The notes below the pieces were generated by a model. That model was given only the letters and a program-made list of their open reading frames with translations, was not told the DNA's origin and made no database searches. A stretch of DNA of 42,763 nt from Deltaproteobacteria bacterium (lineage in GTDB: Bacteria; Desulfobacterota; Desulfobacteria; Desulfobacterales; B30-G6): assembly GCA_024639645.1 (NCBI GenBank), contig JAHEIB010000004.1, positions 1-42,763 of the forward strand, given 5' to 3'. Shown one piece after another: positions 8,113 to 16,742 of this stretch. The first letter of the stretch is position 1. Every line of letters begins with the position of its first letter. Both the position numbers and the translations under genes were made by a program.

Positions 8113-8716
8113 TAATCCATTGCGGTTTGACCTTCATTTGATCGCCTCGTGGATAGAAGCAGGCGCCAGAGTGCTGGATCTGGGCTGCGGTGAAGGAAGC
8201 CTTTTGGAACACCTGGTCCAACACAAAAAGGTGATCGGTTCCGGCATAGAGAAAAACGAAAGCAGGGCTGCAACATGTATCCAAAAAGGATTGACTGTGC
8301 TGCAGGGCGATATCAACAAGGAAGTCGAGGACTATCCAGACAACAGCTTTGATTACGTCATCTTGAGCCAGACCTTGCAGCAGGTGTATGCACCGGATGA
8401 TCTGATTCGATCCATGCTGCGCATCGGCAAAAAGGGAATCGTCAGCTTCCCCAATTTCAGTCACTGGCGTGTGAGGCTGCAACTCCTGACAACCGGTCAT
8501 GCACCGGTAACCCGGCAGCTTCCCTACCAGTGGTATGATACGCCCAACATCAGGGTGATCACCTTAAGAGATTTCAGACGGTTTGCACGTAAGGTGGGTT
8601 ATCGCATAATTAAAGAAATCGCCATTGAAACCCAGACACCCAACAGACAGGGAAACATCGTCCGTGTATTGCCAGACATCAGAGCCACCTATGGCATCTT
8701 TTTGATAGGCAACTGA
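8090..8716 (+). CDS. metW: methionine biosynthesis protein MetW
   Basis: A 208-residue protein of the class I methyltransferase-like MetW family, with the SAM-binding-like motif VLDLGCGEGSLL near residue 27, then GSGIEKN, DNSFDYVILSQTLQQV and the family segment FPNFSHWRVRLQLL with LPYQWYDTPNI. It starts at GTG 8090 inside metX, after AGGAGG eleven bases upstream. MetW is needed together with MetX for homoserine acetylation in several bacteria; its exact chemistry is not settled. It is the last gene of the met operon. Confidence 0.95.
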   Translation: MSSTKPPDNPLRFDLHLIASWIEAGARVLDLGCGEGSLLEHLVQHKKVIGSGIEKNESRAATCIQKGLTVLQGDINKEVEDYPDNSFDYVILSQTLQQVYAPDDLIRSMLRIGKKGIVSFPNFSHWRVRLQLLTTGHAPVTRQLPYQWYDTPNIRVITLRDFRRFARKVGYRIIKEIAIETQTPNRQGNIVRVLPDIRATYGIFLIGN

Positions 8717-8805
8717 GCGGGTTGTTTCTTTAGATAATTTCTAAAGCCGAATATCTCTGATATAGCCCAAAGGATCAGATTTTAAATGACGGAACAAACC
8801 CAGCC

Positions 8806-10236
8806 TTATCCTTCAATGAACATTTCGAGCGTGGTCATCCCGATGTGGCAGGCCGATACCGGATTCCACTGACACTGGGCACTAATTTCAACCCCTTCCT
8901 GAATAATCGAAATGGGTCGGTCCGAAGATACAACGACCACGAGAATGTTTTTATGTTCTTGGGTAAAGCGTAGGGCGGAATTATACCGGGCGCCCCTTGC
9001 CCGGTCTTCTCCGGGAATGGATCGCCCGTCCAGCAGACACGCAAAAGCATGCAGCTTTAAATCCTGGCCAATGTGCAATGCGCCATCCACCTTGGCCAGA
9101 GACATGGCTAACTCAAGATGGCAGTCTTCCCTGAGATCCAGGGCAGGCAACAGGTTTTGGCCAACAATATTTTCGGTTTTCTTGTTTAAGTCGATGATCA
9201 GGGTGCAGCCGAATTTTTGACCCTCTGCATGATGAACAATACTGCAAACGATTTTATAAAGCTGATTGCCGATCTCGGAATCGAGGGGCGTTTCCAATAA
9301 AGCTTCTTCCACCTGTACCAGCTTGGCCTGGTGGGTGGTGGATTTGTATACGCCGTCTGAAAAACTGCAGACCGCCTCGCCATTGAGCCGGATAAAACCA
9401 TGACGCCCCCTGAAATCTGCAACGATACAAAAATCCTTGATGATCTCGTTTGATATACCGACAATGGTGGACCCTTGTGAGACAAGCTTTCTTTCTGAGT
9501 ATTCCACCGCCTGAAGCAGTTTACGGACATGTTTGAAGTTTTCGATATTCGGCTGCTCCATTTCCGGAAAACGGGCCACAAAACGCATGTGCGATAGTGC
9601 GGACGGATCCATAAAAATGAGCTGCCCCCTGGGCCAGGCGCCTTCCTCTCTTGTGTTGAAAATACCCAGAATTGTATCGAGTATGGGATAGACACGCAAT
9701 TGGGTATCCCAGCCCAGCTTCAGGTTCATTTCATCGACGATATAGTCCCGAACAGCATGGGTGGCATATTCCCGTAAAAAGCTGCCGGAAATACCCGTAT
9801 AAAGATGCTTCTCGTTGGCAATGTCGTGGGAAAATCGCCAGGCAGCATGTTCCAGCCACCTTTCAGCGGGACCTACGGAGCACATGTCCGGATGATGTTC
9901 GCTGAACCACATCTGGTAAAACACAGAACTCGAGCGTCCGCCACATGAAATAATACCTGCCAGCTGCAGGCTTTTTTCAGGCACCATGTGAAAGGATCCG
10001 TTTTTCAAAAAAGACCTGGTAGGTCGATTCCGCCAATCATCCGTGTCGATAAAAAGTTCTTTTAGCCTGGGTTCATGACCCTTTAAAAGGTTTTGCGGAT
10101 CATATATGCAGATAGGGGAATCGGGCTCAATGGCGTAAATGACGGCTGTGCGGCTGGGGCCACAGAAATGGGACAGACCGTCCCGCAAACCATCTGCGGT
10201 GTCGGCAATGCAATTGCAGATAAACGTTTCTTCCAA
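8806..10236 (-). CDS. protein with C-terminal DisA_N-like (diadenylate cyclase-type) domain
   Basis: About 476 residues. The ORF track uses TTG 10251; the next in-frame TTG at 10236 has GGAAGG seven bases upstream and is preferred. No ATG start is available. Residues from about 330 onward resemble the diadenylate cyclase domain: ELAMSLAKVDGALHIGQDLKL contains the DGA motif, followed by LLDGRSIPGEDRARGARYNSALRF, where cyclases such as DisA have an RHR motif. Here the equivalent reads ARYNSA, so activity is uncertain. The N-terminal 300 residues (for example AIISCGGRSSSVFYQMWFSE) look like an unassigned sensor region. It may make or sense c-di-AMP or a related nucleotide (inference). Cation transport genes lie on both sides at some distance, which fits the known control of K+/Na+ transport by c-di-AMP. 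Confidence 0.65.
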   Translation of the reverse strand: MEETFICNCIADTADGLRDGLSHFCGPSRTAVIYAIEPDSPICIYDPQNLLKGHEPRLKELFIDTDDWRNRPTRSFLKNGSFHMVPEKSLQLAGIISCGGRSSSVFYQMWFSEHHPDMCSVGPAERWLEHAAWRFSHDIANEKHLYTGISGSFLREYATHAVRDYIVDEMNLKLGWDTQLRVYPILDTILGIFNTREEGAWPRGQLIFMDPSALSHMRFVARFPEMEQPNIENFKHVRKLLQAVEYSERKLVSQGSTIVGISNEIIKDFCIVADFRGRHGFIRLNGEAVCSFSDGVYKSTTHQAKLVQVEEALLETPLDSEIGNQLYKIVCSIVHHAEGQKFGCTLIIDLNKKTENIVGQNLLPALDLREDCHLELAMSLAKVDGALHIGQDLKLHAFACLLDGRSIPGEDRARGARYNSALRFTQEHKNILVVVVSSDRPISIIQEGVEISAQCQWNPVSACHIGMTTLEMFIEG

Positions 10237-10290
10237 CAGAGAACCTTCCAATGCGTGTTTGACGTTTTTTCACTCCTAGTCTATAGGGGG

Positions 10291-10416
10291 TTGTCATAAA
10301 AACGTTCCGATTGAGGACCGTTTTTCCGCTACAAACCCTTATGCCGCCATCCTATTTTCGGAGCATTCTTATGACAAGCGGTATAAAATGGTTCACCAAC
10401 GATATCATATGACAAG
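10291..10416. promoter_or_regulatory. three copies of TATGACAA/TTGTCATA between divergent genes
   Basis: TTGTCATAA (10291-10299), its inverted match TTATGACAA (10369-10377) and a third direct copy TATGACAAG (10408-10416) lie between the DAC-like gene and the cyclophilin-like gene. Spaced copies of one motif in a divergent promoter region suggest sites for a regulator. No partner is known. Confidence 0.35.
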
Positions 10417-10496
10417 GGAAATCGCAATTGGAGGGACCACGTGCCCCACTTGACTTTTGGCTAGCACTATATTCTAAGAAAGGAGAGCCTGAAAAA

Positions 10497-10865
10497 ATGA
10501 ACATCATCATATCGGTCGAGAATGTCTCAATGAAGGCGGAGGTCTTTGACACGCCAACCGGGCGAGCAATTCTGTCGGCACTGCCCTTTGAGTCCTCCGC
10601 AAATGTCTGGGGCGATGAAGTCTATTTCGACATACCAATCAAAATGGATCCGGAACCCGACGCAAAAGAAACCGTTGCAGTGGGCGATCTGGGATACTGG
10701 CCTGTGGGGTCTGCTTTCTGCATATTCTTTGGCCCCACACCGGTGAGCCAGGGGGACACGCCCCGCGCATACAGTCCCGTCAATGTTTTCGGCAGGATTA
10801 TCGGAGATGCCAAACTATTTAAACAGGCAGGAGCCGGTTCATTGGTGCGTGTTGCCAAAGCGTAA
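10497..10865 (+). CDS. cyclophilin-like fold protein (PF04126 family)
   Basis: A 122-residue cytosolic protein. ATG 10497 after AAAGGAG is chosen over the upstream ORF-track start. The sequence has the pattern of the bacterial/archaeal cyclophilin-like family (formerly DUF369; TM1367 structure): GRAILSALPFESSANVWGDEVYFDIP, then VAVGDLGYWPVGSAFCIFFGPTP and SPVNVFGRIIGD. Whether members are peptidyl-prolyl isomerases is unclear. It is divergent from the DAC-like gene and convergent with the GYD gene. Confidence 0.8.
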   Translation: MNIIISVENVSMKAEVFDTPTGRAILSALPFESSANVWGDEVYFDIPIKMDPEPDAKETVAVGDLGYWPVGSAFCIFFGPTPVSQGDTPRAYSPVNVFGRIIGDAKLFKQAGAGSLVRVAKA

Positions 10866-10900
10866 TCAACACTTACCGCAGCCACCCTGCTCCGCTACCA

Positions 10901-11182
10901 TTATTGGGAAATCAGACGGTCGAACACTTCAACCTTTATTGCCGGGCAAGTGTGAAATGATATGCCGGTCAATTGGGCCAAGGATATAGAGGCCTTGGTG
11001 GCCACTTCTACATCGGGCAGGTCCACGCAGAACAAAAGATCATATTGACCCAGCAGTGCATACAGGCCTTTGACCTCACCACCTAGCTCCGCAATGATAT
11101 CGATGGCTTTTTCTGTTCTATTGATGCTGATCTGCTTGACGGCATCGGGTGTGTAGTTACCAAACATGAAAAAGATTGCCAT
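10901..11182 (-). CDS. GYD domain protein
   Basis: A 93-residue protein of the GYD family (PF08734), a dimeric alpha-beta barrel fold of unknown function. Characteristic segments are MFGNYTPDAVKQI at the N-terminus and ELGGEVKGLYALLGQYDLLFCVDLPDVEVA in the middle. The start has AAAGGAG eight bases upstream. It lies about 110 bp downstream of the last antiporter subunit on the same strand and may be the tail of that operon. The same general fold class is suggested for the duplicated protein at the other end of the operon. Confidence 0.85.
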   Translation of the reverse strand: MAIFFMFGNYTPDAVKQISINRTEKAIDIIAELGGEVKGLYALLGQYDLLFCVDLPDVEVATKASISLAQLTGISFHTCPAIKVEVFDRLISQ

Positions 11183-11291
11183 ATCTATTCTCCTTTTTAT
11201 TGATCATTATGATTGTTTTAGATCGTATCCGAGACCTGAATCGAGATGCACCCGCTATCAAGAGGTTTCAAAATCCCTAATGACAATTTCC

Positions 11292-12794
11292 TCAAAAAGG
11301 CGCTATCACCGATTGAAGCAAGACCAAAACCGGTTGAGGAAACAATCCCAATACAATGGCGAGCATCGCCAAAACCAATAGCGGTATGCTCATAGTCAAT
11401 GGCGGGTCTTTGGGAATCCGGTCTGCAATTTCCTTTTTGAGAGGTCCAAAAAAGATCCGGAAACCCGTTAGAAAAGTATAAACCAGCGTTAAAATGGTTG
11501 AAAGAACTGCGACGATAACGAGAACAAGGCCCATGGGATGTCCTTGCACGCTTTGGAAAGCGCCCGTAAAAAAAAGCCATTTACCCACAAATCCGCTGGT
11601 GGGTGGCAGTGCGGAAAGAATCAGTGCCGAGGCAAACCAGAGCACTGCTGTCAAGGGCATCTTATGCCAAAGCCCCCCCATTTTTTGAAGATCTCTTGTT
11701 TCCATGGTAAAAACCAGAATGCCCGCGGTGGAGAACAGAATAGCCTTGCCCAGTATATGGCTTAAAAAATAGAAGATGCCTCCTTCAATCCCCACGATTG
11801 TCATGGCCCCCACACCAAATACCGAGTAAGATATCTGGCTGATGGTGGAGCATGCACAAAAACGTTTGGCGTCAGACTGTGCTAATGTCAATAAAGCACC
11901 ATAGACCATGGTAATCAGCGCCAGGGTCATGATGGGCATTGAAAATACCAGCATGTCGTTTTGTAAAGGTAAAATCAGCACCCTGACGATCACATAAACA
12001 GCAATGTTGGCATAAACCGCCAGCAGTCCGGCAATGCAGGTTGGATGCTCGGCATGAACCCACGGCATCCAGACATGCAGGGGAACCAGAGCCAGTTTGG
12101 TTGCCATACCCGTTAAGATCAGCAGTGCGATCCAAAATGTCTTTGGATTTCCGGAAAGTCGGGTCAGTTCCGAAATTTCAAAACTTCCGATCAGGGTGAA
12201 GCATAGCAGAATTCCGATTAGAAACAGCATGGCACCGGCAACACCCCAATAGAGACACATCAGGGCTACCTTGTAACGGGAAATATAGTCTGAGTACCCG
12301 AATTGCGCCATGATGAAATAGAGAGGAACGATGGTCAGAAGCTCCAGGAAAAAATAGATACTGATGAGGTTGGTACTGAAAGCAACCCCCATAAAACCGG
12401 CGGGGAAAAACAGATAAAGAAAGAAAAATCTTTTAAAGTACAGGTTCCGGGTATCCGCATCGGCCTCAGGATAGATGATGTCGATTCTATGCTCGACATA
12501 GTGCAATGAATAACTGGCAAGAGCGATGCAGATGATGTTGATTATAAGCCCCACGGGAAGGCTCAAACCATCGGCCAGAAGGTTCAAACTCACATCCGGT
12601 CCAATAGCATGCTGCTCGAGGATATGGCCATCGGCATACACGCGAAACCCTGCTATGATCATGAGCACCGTGGTATAAACCAGCGAGGCAATGCTAATCC
12701 AACCGAATAGAAAGTTACTGCGAGATCGGACCAGAAGGACAATCATCGCTGCGACCAACGGAATTAATACGATTTGTAACAACAGATAAGGCAT
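11292..12794 (-). CDS. proton-translocating antiporter-like subunit (NuoM/MrpD-like), fourth of four
   Basis: About 500 residues, 14 or so membrane helices. ATG 12794 is preferred to GTG 12803 because GGATGG then has proper spacing. Key residues of the proton-conducting membrane transporter family (PF00361) are visible: the helix-5 glutamate in IYFFLELLTIVPLYF, the helix-7 lysine in GMATKLALVPLHVWMPWVHAEHP, and KRFCACSTISQISY after the central helices. It is the last large subunit of a minus-strand Mrp-like operon. The protein is closest in pattern to NuoM (ND4). Confidence 0.88.
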   Translation of the reverse strand: MPYLLLQIVLIPLVAAMIVLLVRSRSNFLFGWISIASLVYTTVLMIIAGFRVYADGHILEQHAIGPDVSLNLLADGLSLPVGLIINIICIALASYSLHYVEHRIDIIYPEADADTRNLYFKRFFFLYLFFPAGFMGVAFSTNLISIYFFLELLTIVPLYFIMAQFGYSDYISRYKVALMCLYWGVAGAMLFLIGILLCFTLIGSFEISELTRLSGNPKTFWIALLILTGMATKLALVPLHVWMPWVHAEHPTCIAGLLAVYANIAVYVIVRVLILPLQNDMLVFSMPIMTLALITMVYGALLTLAQSDAKRFCACSTISQISYSVFGVGAMTIVGIEGGIFYFLSHILGKAILFSTAGILVFTMETRDLQKMGGLWHKMPLTAVLWFASALILSALPPTSGFVGKWLFFTGAFQSVQGHPMGLVLVIVAVLSTILTLVYTFLTGFRIFFGPLKKEIADRIPKDPPLTMSIPLLVLAMLAIVLGLFPQPVLVLLQSVIAPF

Positions 12795-12810
12795 TACAAA
12801 CACCCATCCA

Positions 12811-14580
12811 TTAACGGTACACCATCAAGATGGCTATAAATAACAGAATAAATGGCACTAAAATATAGACCACATTCCATGACAGTTCCGATTTCTCAGT
12901 CTTCAGTGGTCGAACAAGCTGCGCAATCCGGTCCGGAAATTCCACCAGAAGGGTGTGGAAAAACCAATCCATGCGCTTTTCGATTTCCAAGGACCGGAAC
13001 GGCGCCGACCTGAATCCCGTGACGACAGACCCGACCCAGCTAGCCACGACCCTGGCAATGGCCTGTAATGGCCGGTGACAGAAGCGCACAAACACCCGTC
13101 CTGGCATTCGGACAAACCAGTCGGTATCAAGGTTCACGGCCCGCTGTTCCGCGGGATAAAACCCGGAGAGGATCAGCATGGTAAATGCGAGGGCGCCGAA
13201 CATCAGAAGCTGTAACATTCCCACCACATGAAAGGCCGTATAAGGAACGAAATCGACTGGATAAGGCAAAATACTATACAGCGGGGCGGGGTAAACGCCC
13301 AAAAAAATACAGATGAAAGCCGCCATTCCCATGGCAATGCGCATATTAAAGGGCGGCTCCTTACTCCGGATGCCCGAGTCATGGCCGAAAAAGATAAAAA
13401 ATGGAACTTTGATACCCGCATGATGAAATACGCCGGCAGAGGCGAAAAGCAGCATAAACCAGACAATGACATGGTGCGATTCAGCCACGGCTGCGACGGT
13501 CAGCGATTTGCTTACAAAACCGCTAAACAGGGGAAAGGCTGAAATGGAAGCGGCCCCGACCATGCAGCACACCGCCGTGAAGGGCATGGTCTTGTACAAT
13601 CCACCCAGATCGGTACCCCTGATCTTTCCGGTCATGTAAAGGACCGCTCCGGTGGACATAAACAACAAGGCTTTATATATGATGTGGCAAAAGGCATGGG
13701 CGACCACGCCGTTAATAGCCAATTGACTGCCGATCCCAATTCCGCAAACCATAAACCCCACCTGGTTAATCAGGCTGTAGGCCAGGACCCGGCGCATATC
13801 ATTGACGATGACCGCATAAAATATCGGGAAACAGGTCATAAACGCCCCTGCCCATAGAAGAATGTCATTTCCCGGAAATGTCCGAGCCAAAATGTAGACG
13901 GCGCTTTTGGTCGTGAGGGCGCTCATGAAAACCGCCCCCGTAACGGTCGCCCTGGGATATGCATCCGGCAGCCAGGAATGGAATGGGAAAACAGCGGCAT
14001 TCAGACAAAACCCGATAAAGATCATCAGGGAGGCCGTATCGGTCAGGCCAATAAAATTGAACTCAGTGGTTCCACGAGTAATAACAAATAGGATAATGCC
14101 CGCCAGTAGACAAAGCCCGCCAAAAAAATGCCACATGAAATATCGGAAAGCCGCCTTACGTGAGTCTTCTGTCCTACGCGCTAGTATTAGAACCACAGAT
14201 GCCAGAGCCATCAGTTCCCAGAAAATGTACAGGGAGAATAGGTCACCCGCAAAGGTGACACCCAGCGCCCCACCGGCATAACTCAAGGCTGCCACATGTT
14301 GAACATCGTCCTTGACATGCAGGGAATAAATCGTCCCGATAAATGAGATCAAAACGAATACATATCCAAAAGCCAGACTGAGGCGGTCTACCCGGCACAA
14401 AATCAATGAATAATCAAGAAATGCTGTGGTCCATGATTGTCCATCGGGGAGATACAATAAATCCAGACCGGCAAGCACTGGTAAGGTCAACAGGTATAAC
14501 TGCTTCGCACGTCCCCTGAAGAGAGGTACCAATACGGCACCGACCAGAAAGATCATCGCAGGTGGCAACGCGCTAGTCAT
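12811..14580 (-). CDS. antiporter subunit D-like protein with C-terminal extension, third of four
   Basis: A 589-residue membrane protein of PF00361. It has the helix-5 glutamate (SLYIFWELMALASVVLI) and the loop FPFHSWLPDAYPRATVTGA. The residue where NuoM/MrpD normally have the helix-7 lysine is asparagine here (GFCLNAAVFPFHSWLP); a lysine occurs one helix on, in MSALTTKSAVYILAR. I recall the same pattern in other subunit-D proteins of this clade, so it may be functional. The last 120 residues (DTDWFVRMPGRVFVRFC onward) extend beyond the usual length and end in one more helix. The start has GGAAG six bases upstream and overlaps the preceding small gene by 8 bp. Confidence 0.87.
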   Translation of the reverse strand: MTSALPPAMIFLVGAVLVPLFRGRAKQLYLLTLPVLAGLDLLYLPDGQSWTTAFLDYSLILCRVDRLSLAFGYVFVLISFIGTIYSLHVKDDVQHVAALSYAGGALGVTFAGDLFSLYIFWELMALASVVLILARRTEDSRKAAFRYFMWHFFGGLCLLAGIILFVITRGTTEFNFIGLTDTASLMIFIGFCLNAAVFPFHSWLPDAYPRATVTGAVFMSALTTKSAVYILARTFPGNDILLWAGAFMTCFPIFYAVIVNDMRRVLAYSLINQVGFMVCGIGIGSQLAINGVVAHAFCHIIYKALLFMSTGAVLYMTGKIRGTDLGGLYKTMPFTAVCCMVGAASISAFPLFSGFVSKSLTVAAVAESHHVIVWFMLLFASAGVFHHAGIKVPFFIFFGHDSGIRSKEPPFNMRIAMGMAAFICIFLGVYPAPLYSILPYPVDFVPYTAFHVVGMLQLLMFGALAFTMLILSGFYPAEQRAVNLDTDWFVRMPGRVFVRFCHRPLQAIARVVASWVGSVVTGFRSAPFRSLEIEKRMDWFFHTLLVEFPDRIAQLVRPLKTEKSELSWNVVYILVPFILLFIAILMVYR

Positions 14581-14821
14581 AGTAATCTTCCCTTCGTTTC
14601 ACCAGCAGTCTCAGGAGTTTGGCCACAAAAATTAGACTCACACAGGCAATGAAACCGTATACCGCATAGAAACAGGGTGCCTTCTCCCAAGAAAAGTGGA
14701 CATGCTTGTGTAAAAAGAAATCAATGATCAATAAAACCACCAGTGAGACATAGAAATACTTCCTCACCTTTAATCGGTTTCGTTCGGAATCAAGAAAGGT
14801 CAGTTCTTTTTGGGGTTTCAT
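14573..14821 (-). CDS. small two-helix membrane protein of antiporter operon
   Basis: An 82-residue protein with two hydrophobic helices (YVSLVVLLIIDFFL and FYAVYGFIACVSLIFVAKLL) and charged ends. It has a good ribosome binding site (AAAGGAAC) and its 3' end overlaps the next antiporter gene, so it is a real gene of the operon. No family is recognised; it is probably an accessory subunit. Confidence 0.75.
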   Translation of the reverse strand: MKPQKELTFLDSERNRLKVRKYFYVSLVVLLIIDFFLHKHVHFSWEKAPCFYAVYGFIACVSLIFVAKLLRLLVKRREDYYD

Positions 14822-14894
14822 TAATCGTTCCTTTTTAATAAAACCTGAATTATGTGATTTTTATCTCGATCTGCACGGATCTCTTGCGGATCGA

Positions 14895-14950
14895 GGGCTC
14901 GCAAAAAGCCTCGACAGATCCACGGGTATGCCTGTGTTTTTTACGAGCCC
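14895..14950. other. inverted repeat in the 171-bp gap inside the antiporter operon
   Basis: GGGCTCG (14895-14901) pairs with CGAGCCC (14944-14950). Inside it CACGGG-TATG-CCTGTG followed by TTTTTT (14921-14942) looks like a plus-strand terminator, although no plus-strand gene precedes it. On the operon's own strand it would fold as a nested hairpin and might adjust expression of downstream subunits. Confidence 0.35.
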
Positions 14951-14992
14951 TTATCCATCAAGATTTCGGCACACCTCTTCGGGAAAAATCCC

Positions 14993-15190
14993 TCAGTTCA
15001 GGTTAAAGATGAAAACCACCGAGAGATAGAAAATACCCAAGGCAACAAGCAGGTAAAAAATCCGCTTGAATTTCGGCGAACTCTCGTGGACCAGTTCCAT
15101 CTTCTCCTCGAACCCGGTCAGCCAGGCGGTAGTTTCACCATCCGCCTGCCGGTATACCGTTTCATCCCCGTCTACAACGATTTTGCCCAT
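14993..15190 (-). CDS. small single-helix membrane protein of antiporter operon
   Basis: About 65 residues. ATG 15190 (MGKIVVDGDETVYRQADG) with AAAGGA six bases upstream is preferred to the ORF-track ATG 15211. A soluble N-terminal part of about 40 residues is followed by one helix (IFYLLVALGIFYLSVVFIFNL). It lies between two large antiporter-like subunits in the same direction. The family is not recognised; a small accessory subunit is likely. Confidence 0.7.
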   Translation of the reverse strand: MGKIVVDGDETVYRQADGETTAWLTGFEEKMELVHESSPKFKRIFYLLVALGIFYLSVVFIFNLN

Positions 15191-15230
15191 TTTATTTCCT
15201 TTTATCCACACGGTTCATCATGAAAAGAAC

Positions 15231-16742
15231 TTATGGGAACAACCCTCTGATCGCCAAATTCGCCAGATCGATAATATAAAACATTCCCGGGAAAAAGCAG
15301 AACACGATGGAGAATATCGCCGTGATGGTCAGCGGAATCACCATAAACAGATATAAGGGGCGCCCTCTTTCACTGTTGCTGGCAGAATCCCCATACGATC
15401 CCTCGGTAGCCGCCGGTTCATCAAAATAAGCCGTTTTTACGATCGGAAAAAAATAAATCACATCCAGGAGGGAGCTGACCAGGATGACAACCAGAAAAAC
15501 CAGATATCCCGTCTGTATCGTTCCCAGACACAAATACCATTTGCTGATAAAGCCGGCTACCGGCGGAGCGCCGGCCATGCCCACAGCACCAACGGTAAAA
15601 GCAGCCATAGTGATCGGCATCCGACGTCCAATGCCGGCCATCTGGCTGATCTGCTTTTTGCCGCTGATAACCATCACCGCCCCGGCGCATAAAAAGAGGG
15701 TGATTTTCATGAACCCATGAAACGGGATGTGAATCATGGCCCCTTTCACCCCGTACGAACTGAGCAGGGCCGCCCCAAAAAGAATGTATGAGAGCTGACT
15801 GATTGTCGAAAAAGCGAGACGCCGTTTGAGATTATCCTCCCCTATAGCGAAGAAAGACCCCACGAGCATGGTAACGGAAGCCACCGTGCCGAGCATGAGA
15901 CCGAGCCCGAGGGCCTGCATCAGATCAACACCGAAAACATAACAGACGATCCGTACGAACCCGAATACCCCGGCCTTGACTACCGCAACCGCATGCAGCA
16001 AAGAGCTGACGGGTGTCGGGGCCACCATGGCTGCCGGCAACCAGGAATGAAACGGCATCCAGGCTGCCTTCATTGAACCCAGGGCAAACAGAACGAACAA
16101 CAGTATCAAGACACCGGCGGATGCCGTATCTTTAGAAAGGATCCCGCCATCGGTAAAAGCGGTTGTACCCGTGAGGGCGTATGTCATCACGACCGCGGCA
16201 AACAAAAACCATCCGGACACAAGCAAGTATGATAAATATTTCCGGGTGGCGGCAAAGGCCTCCTGATCTTCGTGGTGGGCAACCAGCCAGTAGGTAGAAA
16301 GCGTCAGGGCTTCGTAAAAGATGTAAAAGGTTACCAGATTGGCGGACAGCGCGATGCTAACAGCGGAAAAGATTGCTATTGCAAACATAAAATAATAACG
16401 GGTCTGAGCGTGTTCGTGCAACGCGCGCATATAGCCGATGGAATAAACCGAAACCAGGATCCATAAAAAAGAAGATGTAATCGCAAATATAAGGCCGAAG
16501 GCATCCACCCGATATCCGACTTCCAGACCGGGGGCAATGGTGATGATATGGCTGACAATCACCTTACCGTCCAGGATGATGGGCGCCATGGAGATAATCA
16601 CGGCAAACTGGGCCACGCCCGCAGCAAGCGTGCAGCCTTCTCTGATATTGGGTCGGTTGCGAAAGAGGAAAACAAGCAAAGCACACCCTAAAGGGAAAGC
16701 AAGGGCTAACAATGGCTGGAAGGAGTGGATCACAGGGCTCAT
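15231..16742 (-). CDS. antiporter subunit (NuoL/MrpA/MrpD-like), second of four
   Basis: A 503-residue protein. The ORF track runs to 17186, but the first 150 codons are the wrong frame of the neighbouring gene; the true start is ATG 16742, which overlaps the stop of the upstream gene (ATGA) and follows GGAGGGACGCC. Visible marks are VDAFGLIFAITSSFLWILVSVYSIGYM, the helix-5 glutamate in TFYIFYEALTLSTYW, the helix-7 lysine in GSMKAAWMPFHSWLPAAMVAPTPVS and a further lysine in HAVAVVKAGVF. This is the ND5/NuoL-like core found in Mrp and hydrogenase complexes. Confidence 0.9.
   Translation of the reverse strand: MSPVIHSFQPLLALAFPLGCALLVFLFRNRPNIREGCTLAAGVAQFAVIISMAPIILDGKVIVSHIITIAPGLEVGYRVDAFGLIFAITSSFLWILVSVYSIGYMRALHEHAQTRYYFMFAIAIFSAVSIALSANLVTFYIFYEALTLSTYWLVAHHEDQEAFAATRKYLSYLLVSGWFLFAAVVMTYALTGTTAFTDGGILSKDTASAGVLILLFVLFALGSMKAAWMPFHSWLPAAMVAPTPVSSLLHAVAVVKAGVFGFVRIVCYVFGVDLMQALGLGLMLGTVASVTMLVGSFFAIGEDNLKRRLAFSTISQLSYILFGAALLSSYGVKGAMIHIPFHGFMKITLFLCAGAVMVISGKKQISQMAGIGRRMPITMAAFTVGAVGMAGAPPVAGFISKWYLCLGTIQTGYLVFLVVILVSSLLDVIYFFPIVKTAYFDEPAATEGSYGDSASNSERGRPLYLFMVIPLTITAIFSIVFCFFPGMFYIIDLANLAIRGLFP

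Noticed and set aside
14921-14942. Plus-strand hairpin with six T as a terminator
   Set aside because: No plus-strand gene is upstream; it is kept only as intra-operon structure.
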